Shown here: piece after piece, positions 1 through 9,229 of the stretch
Numbering within the stretch: position 1 is the stretch's first letter
How the letters are laid out: each line of letters opens with the position of its first letter
NCBI RefSeq assembly: GCF_039831995.1
Contig: NZ_JBDOIO010000003.1
Coordinates: forward strand, 3,658,001 to 3,722,000
Source of the DNA: Paenibacillus pabuli
Lineage (GTDB): Bacteria > Bacillota > Bacilli > Paenibacillales > Paenibacillaceae
Direction of reading: 5' to 3'
Length of the DNA stretch: 64,000 nt
Position numbers and translations under genes: made by a program
The notes under the pieces: generated by a model
The model's database searches: none
Told to the model about the DNA's origin: nothing
The model's input: only the letters and a program-made list of their open reading frames with translations

Positions 1-13
1 CTTTCGTTGCCAT
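1..13 (-). CDS. Start of an off-window gene (partial)
   Basis: Only four codons are inside the window. On the minus strand an ATG at 13 begins M-A-T-K and continues off the left edge. A strong Shine-Dalgarno GGGAGGG lies 7-9 bases upstream (about 22-28), which is the main support. The product cannot be named. Confidence 0.5.
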
Positions 14-412
14 TGTAATTCCCTCCCAAAACGTTGAAAGTGAATGCTCCGTTTAGAGAACGCCGAATAAGTCTTAAATGCCATCCATGAAGTTGTGTGC
101 GCGGCTTAAAGCAAGCTTTAGGTCGGGAACCTCGCTTAAAGCAAGTACCTGACACTATAAATACCCGATATGATTCGGTTTGAATCATAATCTTATTGTA
201 GCATATTCGGGAGTATGTTACGACTTGACGATTTTACTTATTATTTATAACGGTTTTTACGCCCAAAAAGTTTAATTCCGAATCATATTATATGAATATG
301 CCCCTTCTGTACGGAATTAATTCTATCCAGCATAACACGGAACTATTCGGGGGATATTATCACGGACAACCCATACAGTTAAATTACTGGTATCCAAAGG
401 AGGCGCTGTTTC
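14..412. other. Leader/promoter region with repeats and an inverted repeat
   Basis: A 400-base gene-free stretch upstream of the minus-strand gene leaving the window and of the plus-strand gene at 413. It holds two copies of CTTAAAGCAAG about 33 bases apart (about 100-145), short hairpin-forming pieces, and an 8-bp-arm inverted repeat at 169-189. No open reading frame with a ribosome site was seen. Most of it is probably the long 5' leader and promoter of the off-window gene. Confidence 0.4.
169..189. repeat. Inverted repeat, candidate operator
   Basis: TATGATTC, five bases, then GAATCATA: a perfect 8-bp-arm palindrome in the region between two divergent genes. A related AT-rich near-palindrome lies at about 279-297. 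The position suggests a repressor or regulator site for the off-window minus-strand gene, but no regulator is identified. Confidence 0.35.
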
Positions 413-694
413 ATGGACCGCGAAGAACAGGATATGCTGCCCCTTTCGCATGAAAAGGTGGAAGTCGATGGAGTTTACATCAACGAAGCGGGACGCGAGG
501 AACACCTGCACCGTGGTCAACATTTCCCGGCTGATCCGGTTCTGGGCAAATCGGAGTGGAAACTCACCGAGTTTATGTTTGACAATCATCATGAAGGCCG
601 CACGGATGAGCGCCTGGTACCCAAAGAGAACGATACCGACAAAATCGGCAAAGTTACTCATCCACGCAAAAACTTTCAACGAAAAGATCTTTAA
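413..694 (+). CDS. Small hypothetical protein (YjzC-like hints)
   Basis: A 93-residue, charged, soluble protein with no signal peptide or membrane segment. The ATG is preceded by AAAGGAGG at good spacing and the gene is followed by a hairpin terminator at 732-776, so it is a real transcription unit. The central stretch GQHFPADPVLGKSEW loosely resembles small Bacillus YjzC-type proteins, which are themselves uncharacterised; this is a weak resemblance only. The minus strand is also open here but lacks a ribosome site. Function unknown. Confidence 0.7.
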   Translation: MDREEQDMLPLSHEKVEVDGVYINEAGREEHLHRGQHFPADPVLGKSEWKLTEFMFDNHHEGRTDERLVPKENDTDKIGKVTHPRKNFQRKDL

Positions 695-731
695 ATTGGC
701 TTAAGCTGTTGATTATCTCGAAAACATAACC

Positions 732-776
732 GGGGCACATCACGCCATACTTATGGCTGGTGCGCCCTTGTTTTTC
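732..776 (+). terminator. Intrinsic terminator
   Basis: GC-rich interrupted hairpin (GGGGC...GCCC arms, inner CCAT/ATGG) followed by TTGTTTTTC, about 40 bases after the gene ending at 694. Confidence 0.7.
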
Positions 777-805
777 ATATAAGTCCCCCACACGAAGTAA
801 CCCGG

Positions 806-2041
806 CTACCCTGCGCCTCTCAGATCATTTAACAGAATTCTCTGAGAACGTTGTTCCAGATCACGAAACTCTTCGTTAAACCTTCGTTCTGTGGCTGGAT
901 CAGGTCTGTACGCAGGAACCATCACCCAATGCTCCTGAATCAAATCAATTCGTTTTTTCATCGGAGGATGGTAAGAACGATTTTCAGAATAACGCATTTT
1001 CTGAAGACGCTGAAACCGAAGGATCTCCTGACTTGGAACAGCCGCAATCCGATTTCTGAACTCGTCATACAGTTCCTTATTATATTGATATTCCGCAACC
1101 TGTTCAGCAGTAAGGGAAAAAAGTCCTCCCATTTCAAACTTTAGAAACAGGGACACCACTGCTTCACTTCCCGCTGTCTCTGAAGCCTCATGATCTGCAA
1201 TATAGAATAACCGATGCATCTCTTGCCGCATACTTTTGATCAGCAATGCATAAATACTGCTGATCATAGCAAATAACAGCAGACGAAGTATGATGAGCGG
1301 AAATACAACCCAGTATAAAAGTCCACTTCCTTGAGGATCTACGGTGTCATACCACGAATTCAACACATGCCTGGCTCGCTCAACCAATGAGCTGTTTGAA
1401 ATATTTGGGTGAGCAAAGTGGCTCATTTGGTGACTAATTACTGCTATTTTCTCCTGCAGTGTTAACGCTGCAAAAAAAGGAACACCGAGCACAATGGCTC
1501 TCTTGTTTCTTTTCAGATGCAGTACATATGCATCGTATTCTTCATTAAGGATAATCATATCAACAGGCGGTACATTCATACGATCTCCAATTTCATCAAC
1601 CATGCCATATAATTCGGGATACTCACCTCTTCGAATTACCCTACCTGGCAAACGCTTGCGATAAGGTAAGATAATCGTGATCCAGAGTAGTACCAGAACA
1701 TTCGCTAATATAAATAGCCATGAGGAATGAGTTGAATAGAAAAAGATGGCCACACCCAGAATAGCTAGAGTTGATGCATGAACGATGATTGCCAACAGAT
1801 AGGTATATATCCTCTGTTTGTTGAAGGGAAGCCTTCGATCAACGCTATATTTGAATTCTTCAAATAATCGGTCAGTGGACTTTTTCTTTAGTCCTTTATG
1901 AGGAGGTTCCTCAACCGTATTTCCTTCTTCCTCGTCAATGTTCCAGTTACACTTCTCACACCAGGTGACATACCCTGGATTTACTTTCATCTGGTGCCCA
2001 CATTCCGGACACTTCTCATATTCGGTTTCACCCAAAATCAC
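806..2041 (-). CDS. M48-like membrane protein with degenerate protease motif
   Basis: About 411 residues. An N-terminal zinc ribbon (CPEC near 11-14, CEKC near 28-31) precedes two hydrophobic segments (about 80-125), a region resembling M48 (HtpX/Ste24-type) zinc proteases, and a further hydrophobic segment near 245-270. The expected HExxH motif reads H-Q-M-S-H (about 204-208): the catalytic Glu is Gln, encoded by CAA. The third zinc ligand Glu, normally before the conserved AD pair, is Phe (LFYIADHEAS, about 277-288). M48 enzymes need these residues, so this is probably a non-proteolytic relative; that is inference. The start is the GTG at 2041, six bases after GAGGA; a GTG at 2047 touches the ribosome site. 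The gene stands alone. Confidence 0.75.
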   Translation of the reverse strand: MILGETEYEKCPECGHQMKVNPGYVTWCEKCNWNIDEEEGNTVEEPPHKGLKKKSTDRLFEEFKYSVDRRLPFNKQRIYTYLLAIIVHASTLAILGVAIFFYSTHSSWLFILANVLVLLWITIILPYRKRLPGRVIRRGEYPELYGMVDEIGDRMNVPPVDMIILNEEYDAYVLHLKRNKRAIVLGVPFFAALTLQEKIAVISHQMSHFAHPNISNSSLVERARHVLNSWYDTVDPQGSGLLYWVVFPLIILRLLLFAMISSIYALLIKSMRQEMHRLFYIADHEASETAGSEAVVSLFLKFEMGGLFSLTAEQVAEYQYNKELYDEFRNRIAAVPSQEILRFQRLQKMRYSENRSYHPPMKKRIDLIQEHWVMVPAYRPDPATERRFNEEFRDLEQRSQRILLNDLRGAG

Positions 2042-2047
2042 TTTCAC

Positions 2048-2439
2048 TCCTCGGCTTCACTATGTAGGCTAATATCTTGTATCATTTGGTGCTGTTATCT
2101 CTAGCTTCCTATTCTTGTTTCCAATGGGCGTTAATCTCCTTCCCTGAGCATTCCGTAATGCAGACTCATTCAGCCTGATCCTCCTTTATTAAATGTCTAA
2201 GGTAGCTTGTAACTCTAATATATAACTCGGAATATTATGGAATTTCTTGAATATGAAGAAAGTATCAAACTGTAATGTGCAACTATGCACTTTAATCTCA
2301 TTTTAAAATACGCTTCCTACGCCACCCTAAGTTACCGTGCCTTGTGTGTGTTTTCTGGTAACTTTCTTAATTAAACCCGGTTCAGTTCTGTCCACCTTCT
2401 TCATAACGTATAGAAAAAGGACAAAGGAGGCTGGACCGG
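2048..2439. other. Divergent intergenic region
   Basis: About 390 AT-rich bases between divergent genes. No reading frame with a ribosome site. The only structure noticed is an 8-bp inverted repeat (AAGTTACC ... GGTAACTT, about 2328-2365). Presumably holds both promoters. Confidence 0.4.
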
Positions 2440-2778
2440 ATGTCCCCCATGAAATCCTCAAGCGGTCTGGATGAGAATATCGCCGGCATGCTCTGTTATC
2501 TGTTTACCTTTGTAGGTGGAATCGTCTTCCTGGCAGTGGAAAAACGCAGCCGGTTTGTGCTGTTTCACGCGCTTCAATCCGTCACGGTCTTTGGCATTAT
2601 CATGGTCGGTCATGTACTATCGGCATTTCTGCCTCTCTTCGGACCCATGGTCGCATCCTTATTATCGCTGCTGGGAGTAGTCGTATGGATTATCATGGTC
2701 GTCACCAGTCTGCAAGGAAAATGGCTGAAGCTGCCTTGGGTTGGTGACTTTGCAGAGAAACAGATGAGACATCTGTAG
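2440..2778 (+). CDS. DUF4870-type small membrane protein
   Basis: 112 residues with hydrophobic segments at about 15-30, 45-65 and 68-90. The start (LDENIAGMLCYLFTFVGGIVFL) and the motif RFVLFHALQS match the DUF4870 family (Tic20-like fold), small integral membrane proteins of unknown role that are common in Firmicutes. The ATG follows AAAGGAGG. It is a single-gene unit with a terminator-like hairpin at 2824-2866. Localisation to the membrane is clear; the function is not. Confidence 0.85.
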   Translation: MSPMKSSSGLDENIAGMLCYLFTFVGGIVFLAVEKRSRFVLFHALQSVTVFGIIMVGHVLSAFLPLFGPMVASLLSLLGVVVWIIMVVTSLQGKWLKLPWVGDFAEKQMRHL

Positions 2779-2823
2779 CTTACTGTACAAATGAGCCCCG
2801 TTCCGAAATCTAAACATAATAAC

Positions 2824-2866
2824 AAAAGGAGGCGATCCGAACCTAACTAAGGTTTGAGTCGCCTTT
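2824..2866 (+). terminator. Probable terminator
   Basis: Interrupted hairpin (AAAGG..GGCGA, AACC ... GGTT, TCGCC TTT) 45 bases after the DUF4870 gene. The T-tract is short. Confidence 0.5.
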
Positions 2867-2911
2867 CCCATCCAACATGTCATTTCCCTGACTATTACTC
2901 CCAAAACAAAG

Positions 2912-2958
2912 TAAAAAAACACCCGAACTACTGCTCTCGTGCAGCGATCCGGATGTTT
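2912..2958 (-). terminator. Terminator of xpt-pbuX operon
   Basis: Read on the minus strand, AACATCCGGA pairs with TTCGGGTGTT (two G-T pairs) around an inner CTGC/GCAG hairpin and is followed by seven T. It lies about 125 bases beyond the pbuX stop. Confidence 0.75.
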
Positions 2959-3084
2959 AGGTGGTATATCATTTATTCCGTGAATCAATCATGCCATTAA
3001 CTTTATTCATTCATGACGTAATTGATTCATCCTGTGAGTTAACATAGCATCCATTCCGGATACCACTTAACCACGTGTACCTAT

Positions 3085-4446
3085 TTATGCCGACTTGTCA
3101 GACTCTCCAAGAATCACATCTGCCTGCTGTTCAGCCATTTTCGCAGCTGTTGCCTTCGTACCGAGACCATTAAACAGCAAATTCATAAAGATGGCGGTGA
3201 AGCTGCCGGCAATGATTCCGTTACCGAGCATAATCTGTGCCCAGTCCGGTGCACCCGCGAACAACTCAGGTACAACCGTAACACCCAAGCCCATTCCTAC
3301 GGAACAAGCAATGATAAACAGGTTCTCATGCCGATTCAGATCGACCTGGCTGCCAATGATACGAATACCGGATGACACGACCATTCCGAACAGCGCAACC
3401 ATCGCTCCGCCCAATACAGAACCGGGCACAAGCTGTGCGAGTGCTGCGATTTTCGGTACAAATCCGATGACGACCAACAGTCCACCTGCTACCACGATGA
3501 CATCCCGAGTTTTAACACGGGTCATCTGTACAAGCCCTACATTTTGTGAATAGGTGGTATACGGGAATGAGTTGAAAATCCCTCCAAGTACGATGGCGAG
3601 CCCTTCCGCCCGGTAACCACGGGCCAAATCCTTGGAGGACAGATCCTTGTCCAATATTTTGCCGAGAGCCATAAATACACCTGTCGATTCAGCCACGCTC
3701 ACAATCGCCACCAGGATCATCGTCAGAATCGGAACAATCTCAAACGTTGGCGTACCGAAGTAAAATGGCTTCACCACATGGAACCAGCTTGCTTCGCGAA
3801 TCGGGGCAAAATTAACCTCGCCCATAAATCCGGCTGCTACCGTACCCGCAAGAAGACCGACCAGAACGGCGATTGAACGGATAAATCCTGTCGTGAAACG
3901 GGTCATTAGAATAATAAACACCAATACGCCGAAGCCAAGCAGAAGATTCGTCCCACTGCCGAAGTCTTCCGCTCCTTGGCCGCCCCCCAGATCTCTAAAT
4001 GCTACAGGAATCAGAGTCAGACCAATAATGGTCACGACCGAACCTGTCACAACGGGCGGAAACAGACGGATCAGTTTGCCGAATAGGCCCGAGAACAACA
4101 CTACAAAAATCCCTGAGGCGATGACCGCCCCGTAAATGGCAGACACCCCGCTGTTCAGACCAATCAAGATCATTGGAGATACCGCTTGGAATGCACAGCC
4201 AAGCATAACTGGCAGTCCAACCCCGAAATAACGATTACCCCATACCTGCAGCAGCGTTGCCACACCACAGGCGAGCAAGTCAATGGCAATCAGATACGTC
4301 AGTTGTTCCTGGGTGAAGCCGAGTGCATTACTAACGATAAGTGGAACGACTACCGCTCCCGCGTACATCGCAAGGACATGCTGCAGACCAAGCGAGAACG
4401 TTTTGATGGGATGACGGTGCCGCTGGAAAATACGCTCGCGTGCCAT
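3085..4446 (-). CDS. pbuX: Xanthine permease
   Basis: 453-residue polytopic membrane protein of the nucleobase:cation symporter-2 (uracil-xanthine permease) family, about 12-14 hydrophobic segments, starting FSLGLQHVLAMYAGAVVVPL as usual for the family. Family members import xanthine or uric acid with protons; pairing with xpt points to xanthine. The start is the ATG at 4446: the ribosome site GAGGAGGG lies inside the end of xpt and the ATG is one base after the xpt stop, so the two are translationally coupled. It is second in the guanine-riboswitch-controlled operon and is followed by a terminator at 2912-2958. It ends in a normal hydrophilic tail. Confidence 0.93.
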   Translation of the reverse strand: MARERIFQRHRHPIKTFSLGLQHVLAMYAGAVVVPLIVSNALGFTQEQLTYLIAIDLLACGVATLLQVWGNRYFGVGLPVMLGCAFQAVSPMILIGLNSGVSAIYGAVIASGIFVVLFSGLFGKLIRLFPPVVTGSVVTIIGLTLIPVAFRDLGGGQGAEDFGSGTNLLLGFGVLVFIILMTRFTTGFIRSIAVLVGLLAGTVAAGFMGEVNFAPIREASWFHVVKPFYFGTPTFEIVPILTMILVAIVSVAESTGVFMALGKILDKDLSSKDLARGYRAEGLAIVLGGIFNSFPYTTYSQNVGLVQMTRVKTRDVIVVAGGLLVVIGFVPKIAALAQLVPGSVLGGAMVALFGMVVSSGIRIIGSQVDLNRHENLFIIACSVGMGLGVTVVPELFAGAPDWAQIMLGNGIIAGSFTAIFMNLLFNGLGTKATAAKMAEQQADVILGESDKSA

Positions 4447-4447
4447 A

Positions 4448-5181
<734 letters not shown>

Positions 5182-5298
5182 ATCGGATGCTGCACGTACG
5201 CATGGATAAACTGGACATCCATATATGAGAACCAATCTCGGTATATACCTTCAGTCCTTGACCTCGAGAGGGTGCCCAATGATAGCGATCATGCAGAT

Positions 5299-5370
5299 CT
5301 TTCCCGTAGTCCGATCATTCCGGTGATCGGGTAGAGACATGCAGGCCTATTCCTGCACATATACGAGTAA
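5299..5370 (-). promoter_or_regulatory. Guanine (purine) riboswitch aptamer
   Basis: The minus strand carries the purine-riboswitch core: P1 (TTACTCGTA pairing with TACGGGAAA), the J2/3 signature TCTCTACCCGA, the P2 hairpin with loop GAATAGG, the P3 hairpin, and J3/1 GACTAC. The base that decides specificity is C in the GACTA segment, as in B. subtilis xpt, so guanine or hypoxanthine rather than adenine is the expected ligand. Two terminators lie between it and xpt, so purine binding should stop transcription. A possible promoter TTGGAA-N17-TAATTA is upstream at about 5380-5410. Confidence 0.92.
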
Positions 5371-5627
5371 CGGCATATTTAATTATTTGGCTCCAAGATT
5401 CGTTCCAATTTATGATCGCGAACCTGAATATAAAAGTGTAAACGTAACTGACAATGTTAGAAGTATACCGAATTGGCGGCGTGAAATAAAGAAGTATTTT
5501 CATGGAAATTGTGAAAACATGTCTTAATCTGTAGAAAGGGGGTGATAGGAGCGTGTTTTTTTTGTACAATATGATAACGGAAGCGCGGCCTGCACTATGA
5601 ATTTATTGGTTAAAGGAGATTGCAGAA
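5371..5627. other. Divergent promoter region (xpt / mscL)
   Basis: Gap of about 250 bases between the riboswitch and mscL that must contain both promoters. No gene-like reading frame with a ribosome site. Confidence 0.5.
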
Positions 5628-6122
5628 ATGAAAGGCATACTTAAAGAATTTAAGGAATTCGCCGTACGCGGCAACGTGATCGATCTGGCAGTCGGTGTCA
5701 TCATCGGGGCTGCTTTTGGCAAAATCGTCACGTCCCTCGTGAATGATATCATCATGCCCCCTGTCGGGAAGCTGCTTGGAGGCATTGACTTCAGTCAGAA
5801 AATCTTTAATCTGGATGGGGATATGAGAACCGCCAGCGGAGAGAAAATCACAACATTGGCTCAAGCCAATGAGGCAGGCGCTACAGTCATCGCCTACGGC
5901 CAATTTATCAACATACTCATTGATTTCCTGATTGTTGCATTTTGCATATTCATGCTCGTCAAGGGCGTCAATTATATTAAAAGCAAAGAGCACAAAAAGC
6001 CCGAGCCGAAAAAAACAACCAAGGCTTGCAAGTACTGTCTCTCCGAAATACCGGCTGCAGCTACCCGCTGTTCGCACTGTACTTCAGAGCTGGAGGCAGA
6101 AGGCAGCGGCGCTCCGGCATAA
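5628..6122 (+). CDS. mscL: Large-conductance mechanosensitive channel with C-terminal zinc ribbon
   Basis: 164 residues; E. coli MscL has 136. The N-terminal helix and first membrane segment ([24 protein letters not shown], about 11-34) carry the family signature, and the second membrane segment is at about 92-113. Homopentameric MscL opens under membrane tension to release solutes during hypo-osmotic shock. In place of the usual C-terminal helical bundle alone there is a four-Cys module (Cys134, 137, 148, 151; CKYC ... CSHC) that looks like a zinc ribbon. AAAGGAG precedes the ATG. Single gene with its own terminator. Confidence 0.95.
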   Translation: MKGILKEFKEFAVRGNVIDLAVGVIIGAAFGKIVTSLVNDIIMPPVGKLLGGIDFSQKIFNLDGDMRTASGEKITTLAQANEAGATVIAYGQFINILIDFLIVAFCIFMLVKGVNYIKSKEHKKPEPKKTTKACKYCLSEIPAAATRCSHCTSELEAEGSGAPA

Positions 6123-6180
6123 TCAACAGGTTTACTCCTGTCCATGCCCATCTTTATGTAAGGAAACCGCTCCGGCTTGA

Positions 6181-6215
6181 AAGGTCTCACCCTAAAGGTG
6201 GGGCCTTTTTTTTTC
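6181..6215 (+). terminator. Intrinsic terminator of mscL
   Basis: AAGGTCTCACC / GGTGGGGCCTT hairpin with TAAA in the loop, followed by nine or more T. Confidence 0.88.
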
Positions 6216-6277
6216 ATTAGACCATGAGCAAATGAATACTGCTGATACTTATTACTATCTTATATCATCCCTATGGT

Positions 6278-6580
6278 TTAAAATCGGCGTGGCAACAGAT
6301 GCTCCAAAATCGACTTCAGATCCTTATCTTCCTTGTATACTTCTTCCCCGGTATCAAGTTCATTTACCCGAATATATTCAAAGTTTGCCGAGGCATCCAC
6401 CGGTTTAAACAGCAATTGCGTCTCATCTTCAAGACGTACGTTGAATCCCATATCCTTAAACATGGTCGTTAGCTGATGATTCGCCGGTTCCTGGCCTTGC
6501 CCGACAAAAATAAGTCCTCTAAGACTTTTACGTTCCTGTGGTTGCGGATAGATGACCTGAAAGTGTACAATGCATTCCAT
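6278..6580 (-). CDS. Hypothetical protein
   Basis: 100 residues, soluble, mixed alpha/beta-looking composition (MECIVHFQVIYPQPQERKSLRGLIFVGQ at the start, ILEHLLPRRF at the end). No motif recognised, no signal peptide or membrane segment. The start is the ATG at 6580 after AAAGGGGA; an in-frame ATG 30 bases upstream lacks a good ribosome site. It lies divergent to the Nudix gene with an 80-base gap, so the two may share a control region. Function unknown. Confidence 0.65.
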   Translation of the reverse strand: MECIVHFQVIYPQPQERKSLRGLIFVGQGQEPANHQLTTMFKDMGFNVRLEDETQLLFKPVDASANFEYIRVNELDTGEEVYKEDKDLKSILEHLLPRRF

Positions 6581-6661
6581 ACGTTTGTTCCCCTTTCGTT
6601 TAAAAAACATACTTTGTGAAATTTTGAACTTTAAAACTTGCTATATAAGGAGATACGTATC

Positions 6662-7321
6662 ATGACCCCAGAACGTTTCGACATTTATGATGATGAGCAA
6701 AATTGGATCGGCACGGAGCTTCGCAGTGAGGTGCATGCCAGAGGATATTGGCACCGTTCATTCCACTGCTGGATCGTGCGTGACGATGGTAATCAGCGAA
6801 TGGTTCTTTTTCAACGTCGACGTGATATCAAGGATACCTTCCCGGGTTGTTACGACATTACGGCAGCAGGACATCTCACTGCGGGTGAGCAGCTTGAGGA
6901 GGCAAGTCGTGAGCTGGAGGAGGAACTGGGCGTACATGTTTCTTTTGAATCCCTGTCTTACCTTCTGACTGCCAAGCAGCAGCTGCAAGGCGAGGTTCGC
7001 GGTGTACCCTTTATGGACCGGGAATTCAGCTCGGTATACGGCCTAAGTCTCAACCAGCCACTCGAGGCTTACACCTTGCAGGCCAGTGAAGTGGACAGCC
7101 TGTATGAAGTGCCCCTGCATGATCTGCTCGCCTTGTTTCGTGGTGAGACGGATACGATCCAGGCCACTGGGGTAAATGCGGACCAGACTTCTAACCTGGA
7201 TTCTTCATCTCCCATTCCAGAACGTCATGCTCGCACAATCCATGCTTCCGAGTTCGTCCCCCATGGGACGGAGTATTACATTGACGTACTCGAAGCTCTA
7301 TATCACGTGCCCAAAGGCTGA
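6662..7321 (+). CDS. Nudix hydrolase (isopentenyl-diphosphate isomerase-like)
   Basis: 219 residues. The Nudix box G-HLTAG-E-QLEEAS-REL-EEELG is at about 70-90; by my count the spacer before the REL is one residue shorter than the canonical pattern, as seen in some isomerase-like members. The flanks (DEQNWIGTELRSEVHARGYWHRSFHCWI, VLFQRRRDIKDTFPGCYDITAAGHL) match the COG1443/YfcD-type branch, which hydrolyses or isomerises diphosphate compounds; the substrate cannot be told from sequence. The ATG at 6662 follows AAGGAG at good spacing and is preferred to one at 6638. Single gene. Confidence 0.85.
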   Translation: MTPERFDIYDDEQNWIGTELRSEVHARGYWHRSFHCWIVRDDGNQRMVLFQRRRDIKDTFPGCYDITAAGHLTAGEQLEEASRELEEELGVHVSFESLSYLLTAKQQLQGEVRGVPFMDREFSSVYGLSLNQPLEAYTLQASEVDSLYEVPLHDLLALFRGETDTIQATGVNADQTSNLDSSSPIPERHARTIHASEFVPHGTEYYIDVLEALYHVPKG

Positions 7322-7457
7322 TTCATCTCCACCTAAAATCGAGTTCTGCGCTTTTAACTCCAGTTTCTCAAAAATAGCATGACTTCATACCTTAACTCTA
7401 ACTCAGCAGGGCAACGATGCTGTGATGAACATCACTGATTTACTTCAAAACGCAAAA

Positions 7458-7484
7458 CAGGCGACTGCCTCAAGGCAGCGCCTG
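7458..7484. terminator. Bidirectional terminator
   Basis: CAGGCG-A-CTGCC / GGCAG-CGCCTG hairpin with TCAA loop between convergent genes. T-rich on the minus side (TTTTGCGTTTTG) and weaker on the plus side (CTCTGTTTC). Likely ends the TrmB-type gene and possibly the Nudix gene. Confidence 0.7.
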
Positions 7485-7563
7485 CTCTGTTTCAACATAT
7501 TCAAATCTACAGATATTTACTCTGTTCCAGCTTTACTAGGGCAGATACTCCAGTACCCTTGAC

Positions 7564-8367
7564 TCAGCCCTGATCTCCTGCCGCAGGAACAGACCAATAA
7601 CGTGCAGACAGCTGCTCAAACCGGCGTCCATAGCGGGACTCAAGTTCTTCCCCCATATCCTGTTCCAGTTCGTACAGTACCAATTCCTGTGCAAAATGGT
7701 TCAACAGCAAACCTGTCATGACCGGATGTTCTGTTACAACAGCCTGAGTTGCGCAGGATTCCCCGCGCATTCCGAGCATGCACCAGCGCCGATCAACGAC
7801 AATGGAAAACTTTCTCCCGTTTCCGTTACCATAGAGAGGCATTCCCAGCCACGGTGTCGGCTGATCGAGCATCCCTTCGCCACCATCACATGACCATAAC
7901 AGCCTGACATCCCGATCCTCTGCCTTTTTCAATAGATCATGCAGCAATTCGGCTTCCTCACGCCAAACATCCACGACGATCTCATGCTTGGCCTCGGCCA
8001 GTTCGCGGCTAAGGTTATCGAATACGTTTTTGTCACCTTCGATATTGTAGAAGACCGGTTTCTCAGGTTCATGCTGCGGCATGCTGCTCTGTACATAATC
8101 AAGAGAAGCGCGCATCTGTCCGGAGATCATTCGAGTCATCTCCTCGGGCTTCAGCACACTGTACTTCGCAGGTTCTCCGGCACTGCAGCGCAGAAATCCT
8201 CGCTGAGAGAGCCGCTGCAAGGTGGAATACACATTGGAACGGGACACGCCCAGGCGCTTCGCAACCTCATAGCCGGAGGCTGAACCTTGGCGCGCGAGTT
8301 CCACCATAATTTTGGATTCCATCTCGGTAAACCCAAGATGATTCAGATGATGCAGCAGTTGGTCCAT
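7564..8367 (-). CDS. TrmB-family transcriptional regulator
   Basis: 267 residues. The N-terminal winged helix (GFTEMESKIMVELARQGSASGYEVAKRLGVSRSNVYSTLQRL, about 10-55) is typical of TrmB/sugar-specific regulators. The C-terminal part has the phospholipase-D-like TrmB sensor pattern (HEIVVDVWREE near 125 and a later KFSIVVDRRWCMLG). Family members bind sugars or related effectors and repress nearby transport genes; the effector here is unknown. The start is the ATG at 8367 after GGGGGAC. The zinc-ribbon gene 67 bases upstream runs in the same direction and may be cotranscribed. Confidence 0.85.
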   Translation of the reverse strand: MDQLLHHLNHLGFTEMESKIMVELARQGSASGYEVAKRLGVSRSNVYSTLQRLSQRGFLRCSAGEPAKYSVLKPEEMTRMISGQMRASLDYVQSSMPQHEPEKPVFYNIEGDKNVFDNLSRELAEAKHEIVVDVWREEAELLHDLLKKAEDRDVRLLWSCDGGEGMLDQPTPWLGMPLYGNGNGRKFSIVVDRRWCMLGMRGESCATQAVVTEHPVMTGLLLNHFAQELVLYELEQDMGEELESRYGRRFEQLSARYWSVPAAGDQG

Positions 8368-8434
8368 ATTCCCGTCCCCCCATGCTGTCAGCAACCACAC
8401 TGCCCTATCTTACTGCGGCAGTGGTCCTACTACA

Positions 8435-9229
8435 TCAGATCTGTTCCGCACCACAGCGTGGGCACCATTTGGAGCCTTTGGGCAGCTCGGATGTACAAAT
8501 CTGGCATTTCACCATCTCCCGTGGTACTTCAGTCTGTACGTCAACCGTGTTTACGATCGGGTTATTCTCTTTCCAGTAACGGATACGCTCATCAAGTTCC
8601 TGCTGCCGTTCCCGTTCGCGAAGCATCTCTTCTTCCCGGCGTCGTTCCCATTCTGCATCAAACGCTTCCTTCTCTTCCTGGGTAAACTCCGCACTGTTGA
8701 ATTCAGATTCGGTCTCTAGATCTGCGATGGACGGAATTACCGTGTGATACGGCTCGTCTTCATCCACATCATTTTGAATCGTTGTTGTTTCCTCATAGAA
8801 AGGGCGTTCCGCACTTTGAGCCACTGCCGCTTCTTGCCGCACAGATGCCGGACCTGCAGTTGATGCTGCAGACTTGAATTCACCCAGTTTACGTCCGCAT
8901 TTCGGACAGAAGTTCGCATCCAGTGAAGCAACGTGGCCGCATTCGCACAACCGCTCATTTTTGAGTTCGGCAATTTTGCTGCGCAAACCATCAATCTCAT
9001 CCTGCAGTTCGTCGCACAGGTGCGACAGATCAACCATTTCTTTTTCGGCGCGCGTCATATCCTGTGCACGGTAACCCTCATAGAAAATGCGACCCATATC
9101 TGTAAAATGGACTTCCTGTTCCTGCTGCAAGCCCACGATTTGATTGTTGATTTTCCCAATCTCCACAGCATGCTGTGCACGCTCCGTTGCTTTGTTCGCT
9201 CCATTCTTAATTCGTTGAAGCAATTTCAT
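8435..9229 (-). CDS. Zinc-ribbon / coiled-coil protein
   Basis: 264 residues. Residues about 5-95 are heptad-rich and probably coiled coil. Two zinc ribbons follow: CECG ... CPKCG near 94-115 and CQIC ... CPRCG at the extreme C-terminus. The linker between them is acidic and Glu/Arg-rich. Such double-ribbon cytosolic proteins are common in Bacilli and are uncharacterised; a scaffold or nucleic-acid contact role is only a guess. The ribosome site GGAGGAG precedes the ATG. A GTTGAACCC-TTC-GGGTTCAAC hairpin sits about 25 bases upstream in the leader. Confidence 0.8.
   Translation of the reverse strand: MKLLQRIKNGANKATERAQHAVEIGKINNQIVGLQQEQEVHFTDMGRIFYEGYRAQDMTRAEKEMVDLSHLCDELQDEIDGLRSKIAELKNERLCECGHVASLDANFCPKCGRKLGEFKSAASTAGPASVRQEAAVAQSAERPFYEETTTIQNDVDEDEPYHTVIPSIADLETESEFNSAEFTQEEKEAFDAEWERRREEEMLRERERQQELDERIRYWKENNPIVNTVDVQTEVPREMVKCQICTSELPKGSKWCPRCGAEQI

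Noticed and set aside
323..679. A 118-codon open frame on the minus strand antisense to the gene at 413-694
   Set aside because: No ribosome site or promoter, and it disappears if the sense gene with AAAGGAGG and a downstream terminator is accepted.
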